64,000 nt of DNA from Limnanthes douglasii subsp. nivea. Its lineage: Eukaryota; Streptophyta; Magnoliopsida; Brassicales; Limnanthaceae. Where the stretch lies: the NCBI GenBank assembly GCA_036936605.1, contig JAUPFV010000002.1, positions 248,641,305 through 248,705,304 on the forward strand, read 5' to 3'. Below, in pieces: positions 12,645 through 22,640 of the stretch (its first letter is position 1; each line of letters starts with the position of its first letter). The position numbers were made by a program, and so were the translations under genes. Below the pieces are notes generated by a model. It worked only from the letters and a program-made list of their open reading frames with translations, ran no database searches and was not told the DNA's origin.

Positions 12645-13635
12645 GGGCAAAGTTATATTGGGACCATTTTTAGCTATAATGAGACCCCAAAATCAAAAAC
12701 AAAATTTGTTTATGTGAATTGATCATTTTACCCTTCATATATAAAACCAAAGTTCTAACAAAAAAACAAATTTTTCTTGTTGTTCTTCCTAAATGGTGAA
12801 ATAAGGTACATAAACCAAACAACCCCTTAGAAATTCTACATTGTTACCATCTCATTGATCTTAACAATCCAGAAATTCTACATTATTACCATTTCACAAA
12901 CAAGCCAAAGTTCATGCATAGCTTTAATCAATGAAACACATATAAGAGTCCATTGTAATTTATTTGTTTGCGGTTAACACAAAATCACAAAATTAACGGT
13001 TAGTAATTTCAGATCAGTTCTTAAACCCAGCGAAATGAAAAAAAATAATTAAAATTATAGAAATACCGGATAGTGGGTGTTGTTGATAGTGTTAACAATC
13101 CAAGAACAAGCAGAGAAAAACCATATTGATAAGAAAGTAAAATAGAAAGGTGAAAGAAGACGAAACGCTTCGTCGACGCCGACGCCGATATCAAGAACCC
13201 TAATCGCTGCAAACTGATCCAAGATCAACAAACAACATACCAAAACATCGACAATCACTAGACTAACACATATATAGAACTTACTTTCCAAAAAAACAAC
13301 AACATTTAGATGAAAATTTGATTTTTTTCAGTAGAACCTATAACTCTAAATATCACTAAAAATACTTAACTAAATTGCATTAAAATTACATCAATAAGTA
13401 TAGGATTCATACCTTAACGTGTTTGTAAGCTCAGATTTGAGAAATCTTGAGTTTTGTTTTTACCGATTTTGAGAGCTTTTTGTGTGGAGAAGAGAGAAAA
13501 GAGGAAGTTTGGGCCGAAATAGAGCTTTATATCAAGGATAAATTGATCATTTTTTGGGTCTCATTATAGCCAAAATAGGTCACATTATAAAAGAGTCTCA
13601 TTATAGCCAAAATGGGTATCAAAATAGTCTTGCCC
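12645..13635. mobile_element. Non-autonomous DNA element with imperfect terminal inverted repeats
   Basis: The left end begins GGGCAAAGTTATATTGGGA and goes on to GCTATAATGAGACC. The right end, read inward on the minus strand, begins GGGCAAGACTATTTTGATAC and goes on to GCTATAATGAGAC. The terminal repeats are about 44 bp and imperfect. The GCTATAATGAGAC block occurs a second time inside the right end (near 13555). I could not find a convincing target-site duplication, so the superfamily is open. Long imperfect repeats and gene-like interior sequence would suit a Mutator-like element. The right half contains GC-richer sequence (13165-13215) unlike the surroundings. Confidence 0.55.
13020..13540 (-). 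pseudogene. Gene-like transcription unit inside the TIR element
   Basis: On the minus strand there is a TATA-like TATAAAGCTC near 13530, a pyrimidine-rich leader, a possible donor (AAG/GTATGAATCC near 13416), then an acceptor-like TTTGCAG just before 13206, leading into a GC-richer exon-like stretch that codes RVLDIGVGVDEAFRLLSPF in one frame. This looks like the 5' end of a plant gene caught in an element. The host gene is not recognisable and no complete product can be read. Confidence 0.3.
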
Positions 13636-13770
13636 TATATATAATTGGTCATCCATCTATCTAAAAAATATTTTAGAATGTCTCGCATTGATTATAGGTC
13701 CGCATCTATCTATATTTTTTTTAAATATATCTTATGGCCCTACATTTATCTAAAAATATTTTTAAATGAC

Positions 13771-14252
13771 TAATTTTTTTCTTACTCAGTGGTCTTGAAT
13801 AAAAGAACATGTTAGAAGGTTCATATTTTTTGCAAAAAATTAAACTAAAACCTGTGAAGTATTTTCGATTACATTTTATAGAAAAACTGCAAAAAAAACA
13901 AAAAAAACATATATTAAACTTACGATGAAACTCAATCAAACATTTCAACCACATCTGATCAATAAAACATAAATAAAAACTTAAAAATATAAAACCTACC
14001 AATTGACTTTAAAGGTGAAATCAAGTAAAAATTAATGACTAAATAAAATAAAAATCGACAATGAAATCAAAAATATAAAAAAAGATATAATTTGAAAAAC
14101 AAACTAAAATTTATTATAAAAAAATTGAATCAACGATATCAAATATTGATCAAGTAGATAATAGTTTAATTTTTGAATCTTAATCAATCCATAACCATGT
14201 TTTTTTAAACCATTGTCATGTTTGGAAAAAAATTATAATTTAATAAATATGT
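13771..14252. other. AT-rich spacer
   Basis: Very AT-rich sequence between the tandem repeat remnant and the LINE insertion site. No gene seen. Confidence 0.5.
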
Positions 14253-14253
14253 G

Positions 14254-14270
14254 AAAGTTTATTTAAATTT
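14254..14270 (+). repeat. LINE target-site duplication, left copy
   Basis: AAAGTTTATTTAAATTT, identical to 20504-20520 at the other end of the LINE. The first three A residues could be shared with the poly(A) tail, so the minimum duplication is 14 bp (GTTTATTTAAATTT). Confidence 0.92.
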
Positions 14271-14541
14271 GAGTTCTAGAAAGTTAAAGTTATGACCTGA
14301 TATGATGGAAAAGCTCCAAGATCTTCAAGATCTGTTCCTGTCTATCGTAATCTTTCCGTTCGCTTGAGTCATTCTTGACTCCTTTATTCCGTTCGTCTCT
14401 TCTTCTTCTCGTATATGTGCCCGGATCTCTCTGTTCTTCAGAGTTTTCGGGTTTGTTTAGTCTCTGTTTTCCCGGAAACAGAGCCTCACCTGGCTGCTTC
14501 TTCTCTTCTCGGAAGCAGAGTCTCTGTTCTTTCTTGGTATC

Positions 14542-15804
14542 ATGTCTCTGAATCTCCAAAGCAACGAAGAATTTCCTGTTCTTCATCCGGATATTAACAA
14601 AGCCAATCCCTCTGTCAAGAAATCTTACTCGGATATACTGTCTTCTGGTAATGTTCGTAAGTTCCCTAAGCCAGATTTCGTTAAGTTGCACAATGATCAT
14701 AACATTGTTCAGTTCTCGAACGAAACCAAAGAAGCCTTGCTGTCACAATAAAAAACGACCCTCATTGGCAAATTTAGTCTTGGCATTCCTAAGCGAGTTG
14801 CTTTCCAGTCTTTCATGGATTCTTTCAAGTTCACATGGCAGTTTTTGTATGCTACATTGGATTCCAGGAAAATTCTGATCGAGTTTATTTTGGAGGAAGA
14901 TCTTAGAAAGCTGTGGTCTAAACCTATTTGGAATGTGGAAGGTAAAGTTATGAGGATAATAAAATGGTCGCCGGATTTTAGCAAGAACAAAGAGTTCCCT
15001 AATGCCTTGATTTGGGTTAGGTTTGAAAATATGCCTGAGTTCCTATATAATGAGTTCATAGTCAGTGATATTGCTGCTTCCTTAGGAAAAGTTTACCAAA
15101 CATTTGTTCCTGCGATTAATAGAGTTAAAGCTAATGCCTCCTATGCCCAGGTAGAAATTGATGTATCCACAAGGCTTAAAAGGAAGATTTGGGTTGGCTT
15201 CGGTGAGAACAAGGGCTGCTGGATTGGCGTTAGTTATAGAAATGTTCCAGATTATTGCTTTAACTGCTTTCATTTGGGACACAAGGATGAAGAATGTAAG
15301 AAGAATGAAGTTAAAAGGGATTCTAAGGATGTTTGTCAAAACTCTAATATTATTGCCAAAGATGTAACTCAATCTGTTTCTTTACAAGATAATGTTACAT
15401 TGGATCAAGTTCCTAAATCTACAAAAGTCCAAACTTTCACTCAAGTCTACAAAAGAAAGCTAAAATCTATTGTAACAGCCAAGGATATGCCTTTTGTTTC
15501 TTGTTCTTCAACAAGTCTTGCAAGTCCTGTTAAAGAGAATATTGTCTCCAATAACGATCCTGATCTCATTAGTGCTCTTCAGAATCTTGAAGAGGATGCT
15601 AACTCTTTAAGTCAGAATAATCAGCAGACTTCTCCTCGTGGTGACAATATTGGTAGTTATAATCCTTCTCCAAGGGCAAGCTCCAATGATCCTGATCCTG
15701 ATTTCGACACTGTAATCTCTAGCAAGATCAAGTCTGTAAATAAGAACAGCAATTCAAAAAGGTTATCTATCAACTCTTTGAGAAAAAAAAGAAAAGCTTC
15801 ATAA
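14542..15804 (+). pseudogene. LINE ORF1: RNA-binding protein with zinc knuckle (one premature stop)
   Basis: ORF1 proteins of plant LINEs bind the element RNA. One frame runs from ATG 14542 to the stop at 15804, broken only by TAA at 14749. Just after it, LIGKFS and GIPKRVAFQSF start the N-terminal domain seen in plant ORF1 proteins (DUF4283-like). The domain continues through LWSKPIWNVEGKVMRIIKW and ALIWVRFENMPEFLY. A zinc knuckle C-x2-C-x4-H-x4-C (CFNCFHLGHKDEEC) lies at 15256-15297. The tail is polar and ends in a basic KRLSINSLRKKRKAS. ORF1 stops 17 bp before ORF2, as expected. Reinitiation at ATG 14815 would lose the front of the domain, so the product is probably not functional. Confidence 0.88.
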
Positions 15805-15821
15805 TCGATCTGTATCTGATA

Positions 15822-18800
15822 ATGTATAAGTTCATTAGTTGGAATGCTCGTGGAATTCATAATAACCCTACTCTTGCTAGGCTAAAATTTATTATAAAGA
15901 ATGAAAATGTTAAGGTGATTGCAATTCAAGAACCTATGGCTAGATATGACAAAATTGAGTTGATTGCTAGAAGGATTTGCTTTGCTAACTTTACGGCTAA
16001 TATATCTAATAAAGTTTGGCTTTTTTGGCCAGATGATATTAGTGTTTCTGTTATTTTTAACCATGATCAATTTCTGCATCTAGAAATCAATTATGTTACT
16101 TTCACTTGTTTCTTCACTTCTGTTTATGCTAAGAATCAGAGAGTGCAACGCAAGTTACTTTGGAGTCAGTTATGTAATCTAACCTGTGATGAGAAGCCCT
16201 GGATTATTGCTGGCGACTTCAACACAATAACTTGTCCTGAAGATCAATTGGGCCCTTCTTCTTTTGATGATGGTAGTGCTGAGGACTTCAATAATTTTAT
16301 CAGACTGTGCAACCTTGAAGAGCCTGGTTATAGTGGCTCTAGATATACTTGGAGCAACAATATAATTTGGAAAAGATTAAACAGGGTGTTAGTCAATCAG
16401 AAATCAATTGCTACATGGCACACTCAGGTTTTCCACATGGTCAGAACATGTTCTGACCATGCCCCTCTTTTAATTTCTATTTCTAATAGTCTTAACAGAA
16501 TTTACAATAAAGGTTGCTTTAAGTTTATAAATGCCTGGTCTAGCCATCCTGATTTTCTTAGCTGTGTTAAGCAGAACTGGGACAAGCATTGCAATGGGGA
16601 TGCTAATGTTATTTTTTGGTATAAGCTTAAGAGACTCAGGACATGTCTTAAAGCTTGGAATTTCACTACTTTTGGTAACATTTTTAGTAAAGTTAAAGAT
16701 GCTACCATTGAGGTCAATAACTGTGAAACAATTTATCAGCAGGTTAACAACTCTATATCTAAGGCTAATCTTTCTAAGGCCAATAGTATTCTTATTTTGG
16801 CTCTTAAGGATGAAGAGTGTTATTGGAGGCAAAAGTGTTACAATTCCTGGCTAAATGACAGTGATGGTAACTCTAAGCTGTATCATAACTATGTTAACAA
16901 AAAGAGGAAAAAAAACTATATTCATGGTATCAAGGATAATGGAAATTGGCTCACTGATCAAAATGATATTGCAAGTTCTGTTGTATCTTTTTTCAAGGAT
17001 ATTCTTTCTAACTGCTCTAATGATAGCTACTCTAGTATCCCTAATAATTCTATTCTCAACAATATCCCTAAGATTGTTTCTGACAGGGACAATGAGGATA
17101 TTCTTAGGCAAACTAATAGAGATGAAGTCTGGAATCTTGTGAAGGCCATGAAGAATGATAGCGCTCCTGGGATTGACGGATTCAATTGTTATTTTCTAAA
17201 AGTCTGTTGGGAGATTATTAATATTGATCTGTGCAATGCTCTTAACTCCTATCTTAAGGGTGATTGCATTCCCAGTGGGGTGTTTGCCACTGGGATCTGT
17301 TTAATCCCTAAAGGTCCTAATCCTATTTCTTGGAGTAATTACAGGCCCATTAGTCTGTGTTCTATTTTTAACAGACTAGTTTCTGGCCTTGTGAATAATA
17401 GAATATCTTGTATTCTTCCTAACTTAATTTCTAGAGGTCAAAGTGCCTTTGTTAAGAATAGGGCCATTCATGACAATATTCTCTATCATTAAGGAAATGT
17501 TACATAATATCAAGAGAATGCCTTCTAAAGGCAATATCATCTTGCAGATTGACATGACAAAAGCATTTGACAGAATGTCTCACACTTTTGTCATGAACAC
17601 TCTGAGATGTTTTGGTTTCTCTGAAGACATTGCGGCTCTCATTCATAGATTGGTCTCTAAGGTCATGATCTTTGTTTTGATCAATGGGGTTAGTGCTGGT
17701 TATTTTCCTCAGAAGTGTGGGTTAAGACAAGGAGACCCTTTGTCTCCTTGCTTGTTCATTCTAGCTGAGGAAGCCCTCCTCAGGGGCCTTTCTAATCTTT
17801 ATACCTCTAATAATAACATGAGATATTATTTGAAATCTGGATTTGTATTACCTTGTTTAGCTTTTGCTGACGATATTTTTATTTTTTCAAATAACTCTCC
17901 TTCTTCTATCAGCTGCCTGGGTCACCTGCTTGACAAATATCAGAATGGGTCTGGTCAGTTAATAAACAAAGCAAAGACCAAGCTTATTACCTCTTTGAGC
18001 TTCTTGAATGCAACTACTACAAGAATCAAGTCTGCCACTGGCTTCAATATCGAGCATGCCCCTTTCACATACTTGGGCGTTACTATTTCTGCAAACAATA
18101 AAGGAAAGAATTATCTTCGTCTCCTAACTAAAATTTATAATAAGATTCATGATTGGGATTTGAAGAATCTGTCTTTTGGGGGCAGGCTGTCTCTAATTAA
18201 GAGTGTTCTTTATCCTATCATTTATTTTTTGATGCAGAACAACCTGATCCCCAAAACTATCATTAATAAGCTGGAACTCTGTTTCAATAAGTTCCTTTGG
18301 AGAACTAAATTCTATGAGCCTTCTATTCATTGGTCTGCTTGGAGCAGCCTTTGTAAGCCTTATGATGAGGGTGGGCTGAACATCAAGAAATTGCTTGACA
18401 TTCAACTCACCTTTTCTTTTAAACTGTGGTTTCTCTTTAGAAAAGGAGAATCGCTTTGGTCTGACCTCATGCTTAGAAACTAATGTGTAAATACTCATCC
18501 TATAATCTCTAAATGCAAGGTGGCTGATTTTATTGTTTGGAAAAGGTTGTTCTCTGTGAAGGATCATGATGATCAATATGTTAGTTGGAGTCTAGGCAAG
18601 GGTGAAATCGATTTTTGGAGAGACTCTTGGCATGGGATGGGTCCTATTGCTAATGATTCTAACTCTAATAGCTGGTTTTTGCCTGCTAAGGTGAAGTCTT
18701 TTTGGAAAATTAACACCTAGGATACTGACACTCTCTGTCTGCTTTTCTTTCTCAAGATAGAATTGCTCGTATTTCTTGTGTTAACATAAACCAGAGTAAG

Positions 18801-19913
18801 GATGATAAAATTGAATGGAGATTTTCTAAAAACAATGATTTTCACACTAAAACTACTTGGGATAACATTAGATTTAAAAACACAAAACTTTCAATTTTCA
18901 AGAAAATTTGGCTTAACTTCATTCCTTCTAAGTTTTCATTTCTAACATGGAAATTATTAAAGAATTTTGCCCATATTGATCAAATTCTCTCTAAAAGACA
19001 TCTTGTTCTAGTCTCGAAATGTCAGTTTTGCTTCAATTGTGAAGACAAAAACCACTTGTTTGTAAATTGTAGGTTTGCTTGGTCTCTGTGGAATTATTAT
19101 GGTCTTATGTTTAGAGTCCATGTGAGACGGTATATGTCTTTGAGTCACATGTTTTACTGTTGGTTTTGGTCTTCTTGCAGTAATTTCCATATAACTCACA
19201 TTGTCCCTCAGATCATCTGTTGGACAGTGTGGCTAAATAGAAATCACTGCAACTTCAAAAATTCTGTTGATTCTTTTTCGAGTGTTGTTTATCGTATTAA
19301 TAAAGTCATCTTAGCTATCGACTCTAAGAAGTCTCTTAAGCCTAAGCACTGGTCTGGTGTGGTAGATGCAGGTGCTTCTATTGGGTGCCTATCTATTAAT
19401 AGAGTCAAAACAAAGTACCTTGCTTGGCGTGCTCCTGTTGCTGGAAGACTCAAGCTCAATGTTGATGGGGCCAGCAGCTTCGTTGGTGAGGCTTCTAGTG
19501 GTTTGCTCGTTAGAAATGAGTTGGGTAACATCGTTGATGGTGCTGGTTTCTTATTTGGGAAGCTAAACCCCCTTTAGGCAGAGACGAAAGCTCTCCTTGA
19601 GGCCTTGATTCTTTGTAGAAGGAGGGGTTGGCATGCTGTTGATATAGAGTCAGATTGTTTGACTCTTATCAACAACATGGCCACTAGTGCTTCTACTTGT
19701 AATCCGATGGTTGCTATTTGCAGACGACTGATCCACCCAGCAATGTGTCTTCGTCATATCTCTCGTACTCAGAATGTCGCTGCTGACTGGATCTCCAAAT
19801 GGATTCTCCTGGAGCGTTTGAATCGATCTTTCACCAACATCGACGCCCCAAATCATCTGTTAGCTATAGTCACTCTGGAAAATCTTGGGGTTGGCTATAT
19901 AGATCTGGGTTAA
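15822..19913 (+). pseudogene. LINE ORF2: endonuclease, reverse transcriptase, zinc-binding region and RNase H
   Basis: ORF2 makes the nick and copies the RNA at the target. The endonuclease comes first: SWNARGI, E37 in AIQEP, D132 and N134 in GDFNTI, and SDHAP at residues 211-215. Reverse transcriptase begins near SAPGIDGFN (17159) and continues with IPKG, NYRPISL, QIDMTKAFDR, LRQGDPLSP and the catalytic FADDIFIF (about 17863). A zinc-binding CQFC...H...C block lies at 19020-19075. RNase H follows from LNVDGASS (about 19458), with AETKALLEAL, ESDCLTLI and NVAADWISK. Breaks: a frameshift near 17485 (ILYH-stop overlapping IKEMLHNIK), TAA 18481, TAG 18718, a frameshift near 18740 and TAG 19575, which splits RNase H. 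Ancestral TGG (18718) and CAG (19575) would fit C-to-T decay. Dead as it stands. Confidence 0.92.
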
Positions 19914-20503
19914 GTCTTTTCTAGGGTTTTCGATTTGTGGAATCTGTGAAAATTGGGGTGTGTGTTGATCTTGTTGAAGCTGTTACTAGGATTGCTGTGC
20001 TCTTGTTTTCGGGTGGAGTTTCAGATGGTTGCTTTGTGGTTAAAGGTTGAAGTTGCGTCGATTTAGTTTGGTTTGAAGGCTCGGTGGGGGCTGTTGGTTT
20101 TGGGTTTTCGATTTGTGGATATGCGAAGTTGAAGATTGTTCTGAATCACCTGATTCCTTGGTGCACATCACTCAATTCTTAACCGATCTCTACAAGTCTG
20201 TAGAGAAAAGGTCCTGAAAGTGAGCGTCGACCTTGAACCAGTCGATTCTGTTGAAGGTCTGTGATTTTGGATGTGGCTATGGCGAAGCATTGAAGAAGAA
20301 GAAGAGGGTGGCTGTGAAGAAGAAGAGGGTGGCTGTGAAGATGGAGAAGATTTTCTCCGAATTAGGGTTCTCTAATTTGGGAAAGTCTGTTAAATTTGTC
20401 TATTTACTCTTCTTAGGCTATGTTTAGTCTTTGTTTCAATTTAGTCCTTAAAGTTTGTAAAACTTTTTGATTAAGTAATAGATCGCTATTTGCTTTTAAA
20501 AAA
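19914..20503 (+). other. LINE 3' untranslated region with 21-bp repeat
   Basis: About 585 bp between the RNase H stop and the A-run. It holds a tandem repeat of about 21 bp (core AAGAGGGTGGCTGTGAAG, 20293-20342), which gives a lysine-rich spurious frame (20233-20427). Confidence 0.75.
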
Positions 20504-20520
20504 AAAGTTTATTTAAATTT
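20504..20520 (+). repeat. LINE target-site duplication, right copy
   Basis: AAAGTTTATTTAAATTT, exact match to 14254-14270, directly after the LINE A-run. Confidence 0.92.
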
Positions 20521-20970
20521 TATTACATATTTTATTCTTTTTAGATAATATGTGTTTATCATTCACTATTTAGATAGAAACTATAATTAAAACTATTAAT
20601 AAGCATACTAGTAGACTATGTCAGCTTACGGACATAACCCAATTATAAAAAAAATCGTATATATATAAAAAAATGTTTTTAAACTTCGAAATGCATTATT
20701 ACAATAAGCCAAAACTTCAAAAGTTTGTACCAAAAAGACACTTCATAAGTTTACTTGCATGCACTCTACAAAGAAATACTAAAATGTTCAAAACATGAGC
20801 AATGGAACCACAGATTTGTATCAAATTCTACTAATAAGCCCATATGAAGCAACATACACCCAAACTAAGGTGGGCTGAGTTAATATAAGCAGCCCAATAG
20901 GCAACTCAACACTTAAAAGCGAAACCTTAACTCTTTCAAGGCTATTACATAGACAAAGTTTAGCAAATCA
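20521..20970. other. Spacer between LINE and tRNA gene
   Basis: AT-rich sequence; no gene seen. A CAA-containing motif (TAGCAAATCA) directly precedes the tRNA gene, as is common for plant tRNA genes. Confidence 0.5.
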
Positions 20971-21044
20971 GGCCTATTAGCTCAGCTGGTTAGAGCGTCG
21001 TGCTAATAACGCGAAGGTCGCAGGTTCGAGACATGCATGGGCCA
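20971..21044 (+). tRNA. trnI-AAU: tRNA-Ile (anticodon AAU)
   Basis: The 74-nt cloverleaf folds as follows: acceptor GGCCTAT with ATGGGCC and discriminator A; D arm GCTC...GAGC; anticodon stem TCGTG/CGCGA around the loop CTAATAA with anticodon AAT; variable AGGTC; T arm GCAGG-TTCGAGA-CATGC. The A box (TAGCTCAGCTGG) and B box (GGTTCGAGAC) are good. One T-arm pair is a G-A mismatch (A at 21032, where the usual plant gene has C). This could weaken function or mark a pseudogene. A T-run follows directly. CCA is not encoded, as expected for a nuclear gene. Confidence 0.93.
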
Positions 21045-21053
21045 TTTTTTTTT
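21045..21053 (+). terminator. Pol III terminator
   Basis: A run of nine T directly after the tRNA discriminator base, the normal RNA polymerase III stop. Confidence 0.85.
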
Positions 21054-22640
21054 ACTATTTCTTTTGTGGATTTTTCCTACATAAGCAAAGAAACAAATGA
21101 GATAATATAAAGAAGATATGTTTATGCTTTGTTTGGTAAAGCGATGCATAAATTGCATTATCTATCATTGGAACTTGGTTGGCCATAAAGCTTAAAGTTA
21201 TGTTTATAGGTACTAGTGGTGAAGCTAATTCGGCCACGTCTGCTGGGTGCCCGTACCAACTTGGAGAAATTGTGTGTCCAATAGTGTTTAGTGTTTCATC
21301 ATTCCATTTGGCTACCTCTCCTTACATTATGGACTTCCACCGTTCCACGTCCACCTTCTAAAATAGTAATATGTGGTGTGCGGGTTATTACGAGCAAAAA
21401 TTTATCTGGGGATTGACAAAATCGAGATTTATCAGACAAAAAGTTTACTTATGATGGATTTTAACTTTTTAACGCGGTTTTGATTTTGCTTCAAACGATT
21501 TTTTTACGGATTTTCATAGTTTTGGGAAACCAATTACATTTTGACTAATGATTGTGAATTTCTTTGATAAAAAACTTAATATTTTCTAAAATTGCGAATA
21601 CAATATTTTCTTTTGAATCGTTAAATGGATCAATTTGTTAGTCTCCGTAGCTTTTATTTTATGTTTTTTATTTTATACATTAATTTTTTTATTTTTTATT
21701 GATGTTTTTATCTATTTAGAATTTTTTTATCTATTTTGTTTATAATTCGATCTAATAATAAATTGTTTTTTATTTTTCAATTTTTGGATTGATTTATCTT
21801 TGATTCTTTTTCCAGTCTTCCATTGTGCGGGCAATTAGTTGTTTTCGTTGTCCGTCGGAAGAAAACAAAAATATTTGTTTAACTTCTGCTTTTTTGGTCG
21901 TGGAGAAGTTATTTTATGTTAGTTCAATTATTTATTAGTTAAGTTAGTAAGGCTAGTTGTTTGGATAGTATCGATTATAATTTGGGGTTGTTTTGGGGTT
22001 TTCGGTTGGGCTTTGTATTGTTTAGTTTTGGGCATTATTGAAGTTTTAATAATGGATGAGGGTGATGATATATTGCAATATATTGGTCTTTCATTATAAA
22101 ATTAAAAAATATAATAGATAATTTAGAGATTTGGATTTAAATTGGTATTGGGATTTGGAATTGAGATTTGATACTTGGTATTTTGGTATGCATTTTGAAT
22201 TTGGGTTTCGATTTCAGTTTTAATTCGGTAATTTGATTAGTATTTGGTTTTTGGTTTTTGGATTCGGTTTTGCGTTTGGATTTGGTTCTGTTTTAGATTT
22301 CAGATTTGAAATTGAATTGGAATTTGGAATTGACAAATGGAAATCGGGAATTTTAAAGTGAAATTTGAAATTGGATATTTTAGATTTTAAAGTAGGATTA
22401 AAGATATGCATGAAGAAAAACATGCGTGAAGAATATGTGAAGAATAAGGCATATGAAATATATGAAGCAAATGACGTTTGAAGGGCGTTTGAAAGCCATT
22501 GGAAATAGGTCGTCTGAAAATTGAAGGGAACTCACGGATTGTTTCAAAAAACTCACATCGTTTTTTTACTTGACAAGCTCTTAATGATTTTCGCTAAGTC
22601 ATCATGAGTTTGAGAGATGATGTTAGCATATATAGTCTTT
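21054..22640. other. Non-coding, with a G/T-rich low-complexity stretch
   Basis: No gene recognised. From about 22125 to 22390 the plus strand is dominated by short words such as ATTTGG, TTTGGA and TTGGGA with few C residues. It is a strand-asymmetric low-complexity block that also creates an Asn/Pro/Lys-rich spurious frame on the minus strand. Confidence 0.5.

Larger units (their letters stand above)
14271..20503 (+). mobile_element. Full-length plant LINE (L1 clade), recently inactivated
   Basis: An element of about 6.2 kb lies between two exact 17-bp copies of the target site and ends in a short A-run (20498-20506, overlapping the duplication). Order: 5' untranslated region 14271-14541, ORF1 14542-15804, an 17-bp gap, ORF2 15822-19913, 3' untranslated region to 20497. 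Both ORFs can be followed end to end, broken only by four stops (14749, 18481, 18718, 19575) and two frameshifts (near 17485 and 18740). Full length with intact duplications and few lesions indicates a relatively young insertion. Compared with its AT-rich surroundings it is clearly richer in G and C. Confidence 0.93.

Noticed and set aside
14290..14700. 136-residue minus-strand frame
   Set aside because: It overlaps the LINE leader and ORF1 start on the opposite strand, is low-complexity (Arg/Glu-rich) and has no context.
20233..20427. Lysine-rich 64-residue frame as a small nuclear protein
   Set aside because: It lies in the LINE 3' untranslated region and derives from a 21-bp tandem repeat.
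21179..21361. 60-residue frame next to the tRNA gene
   Set aside because: Short, with no homology or promoter evidence, and of a length expected by chance.
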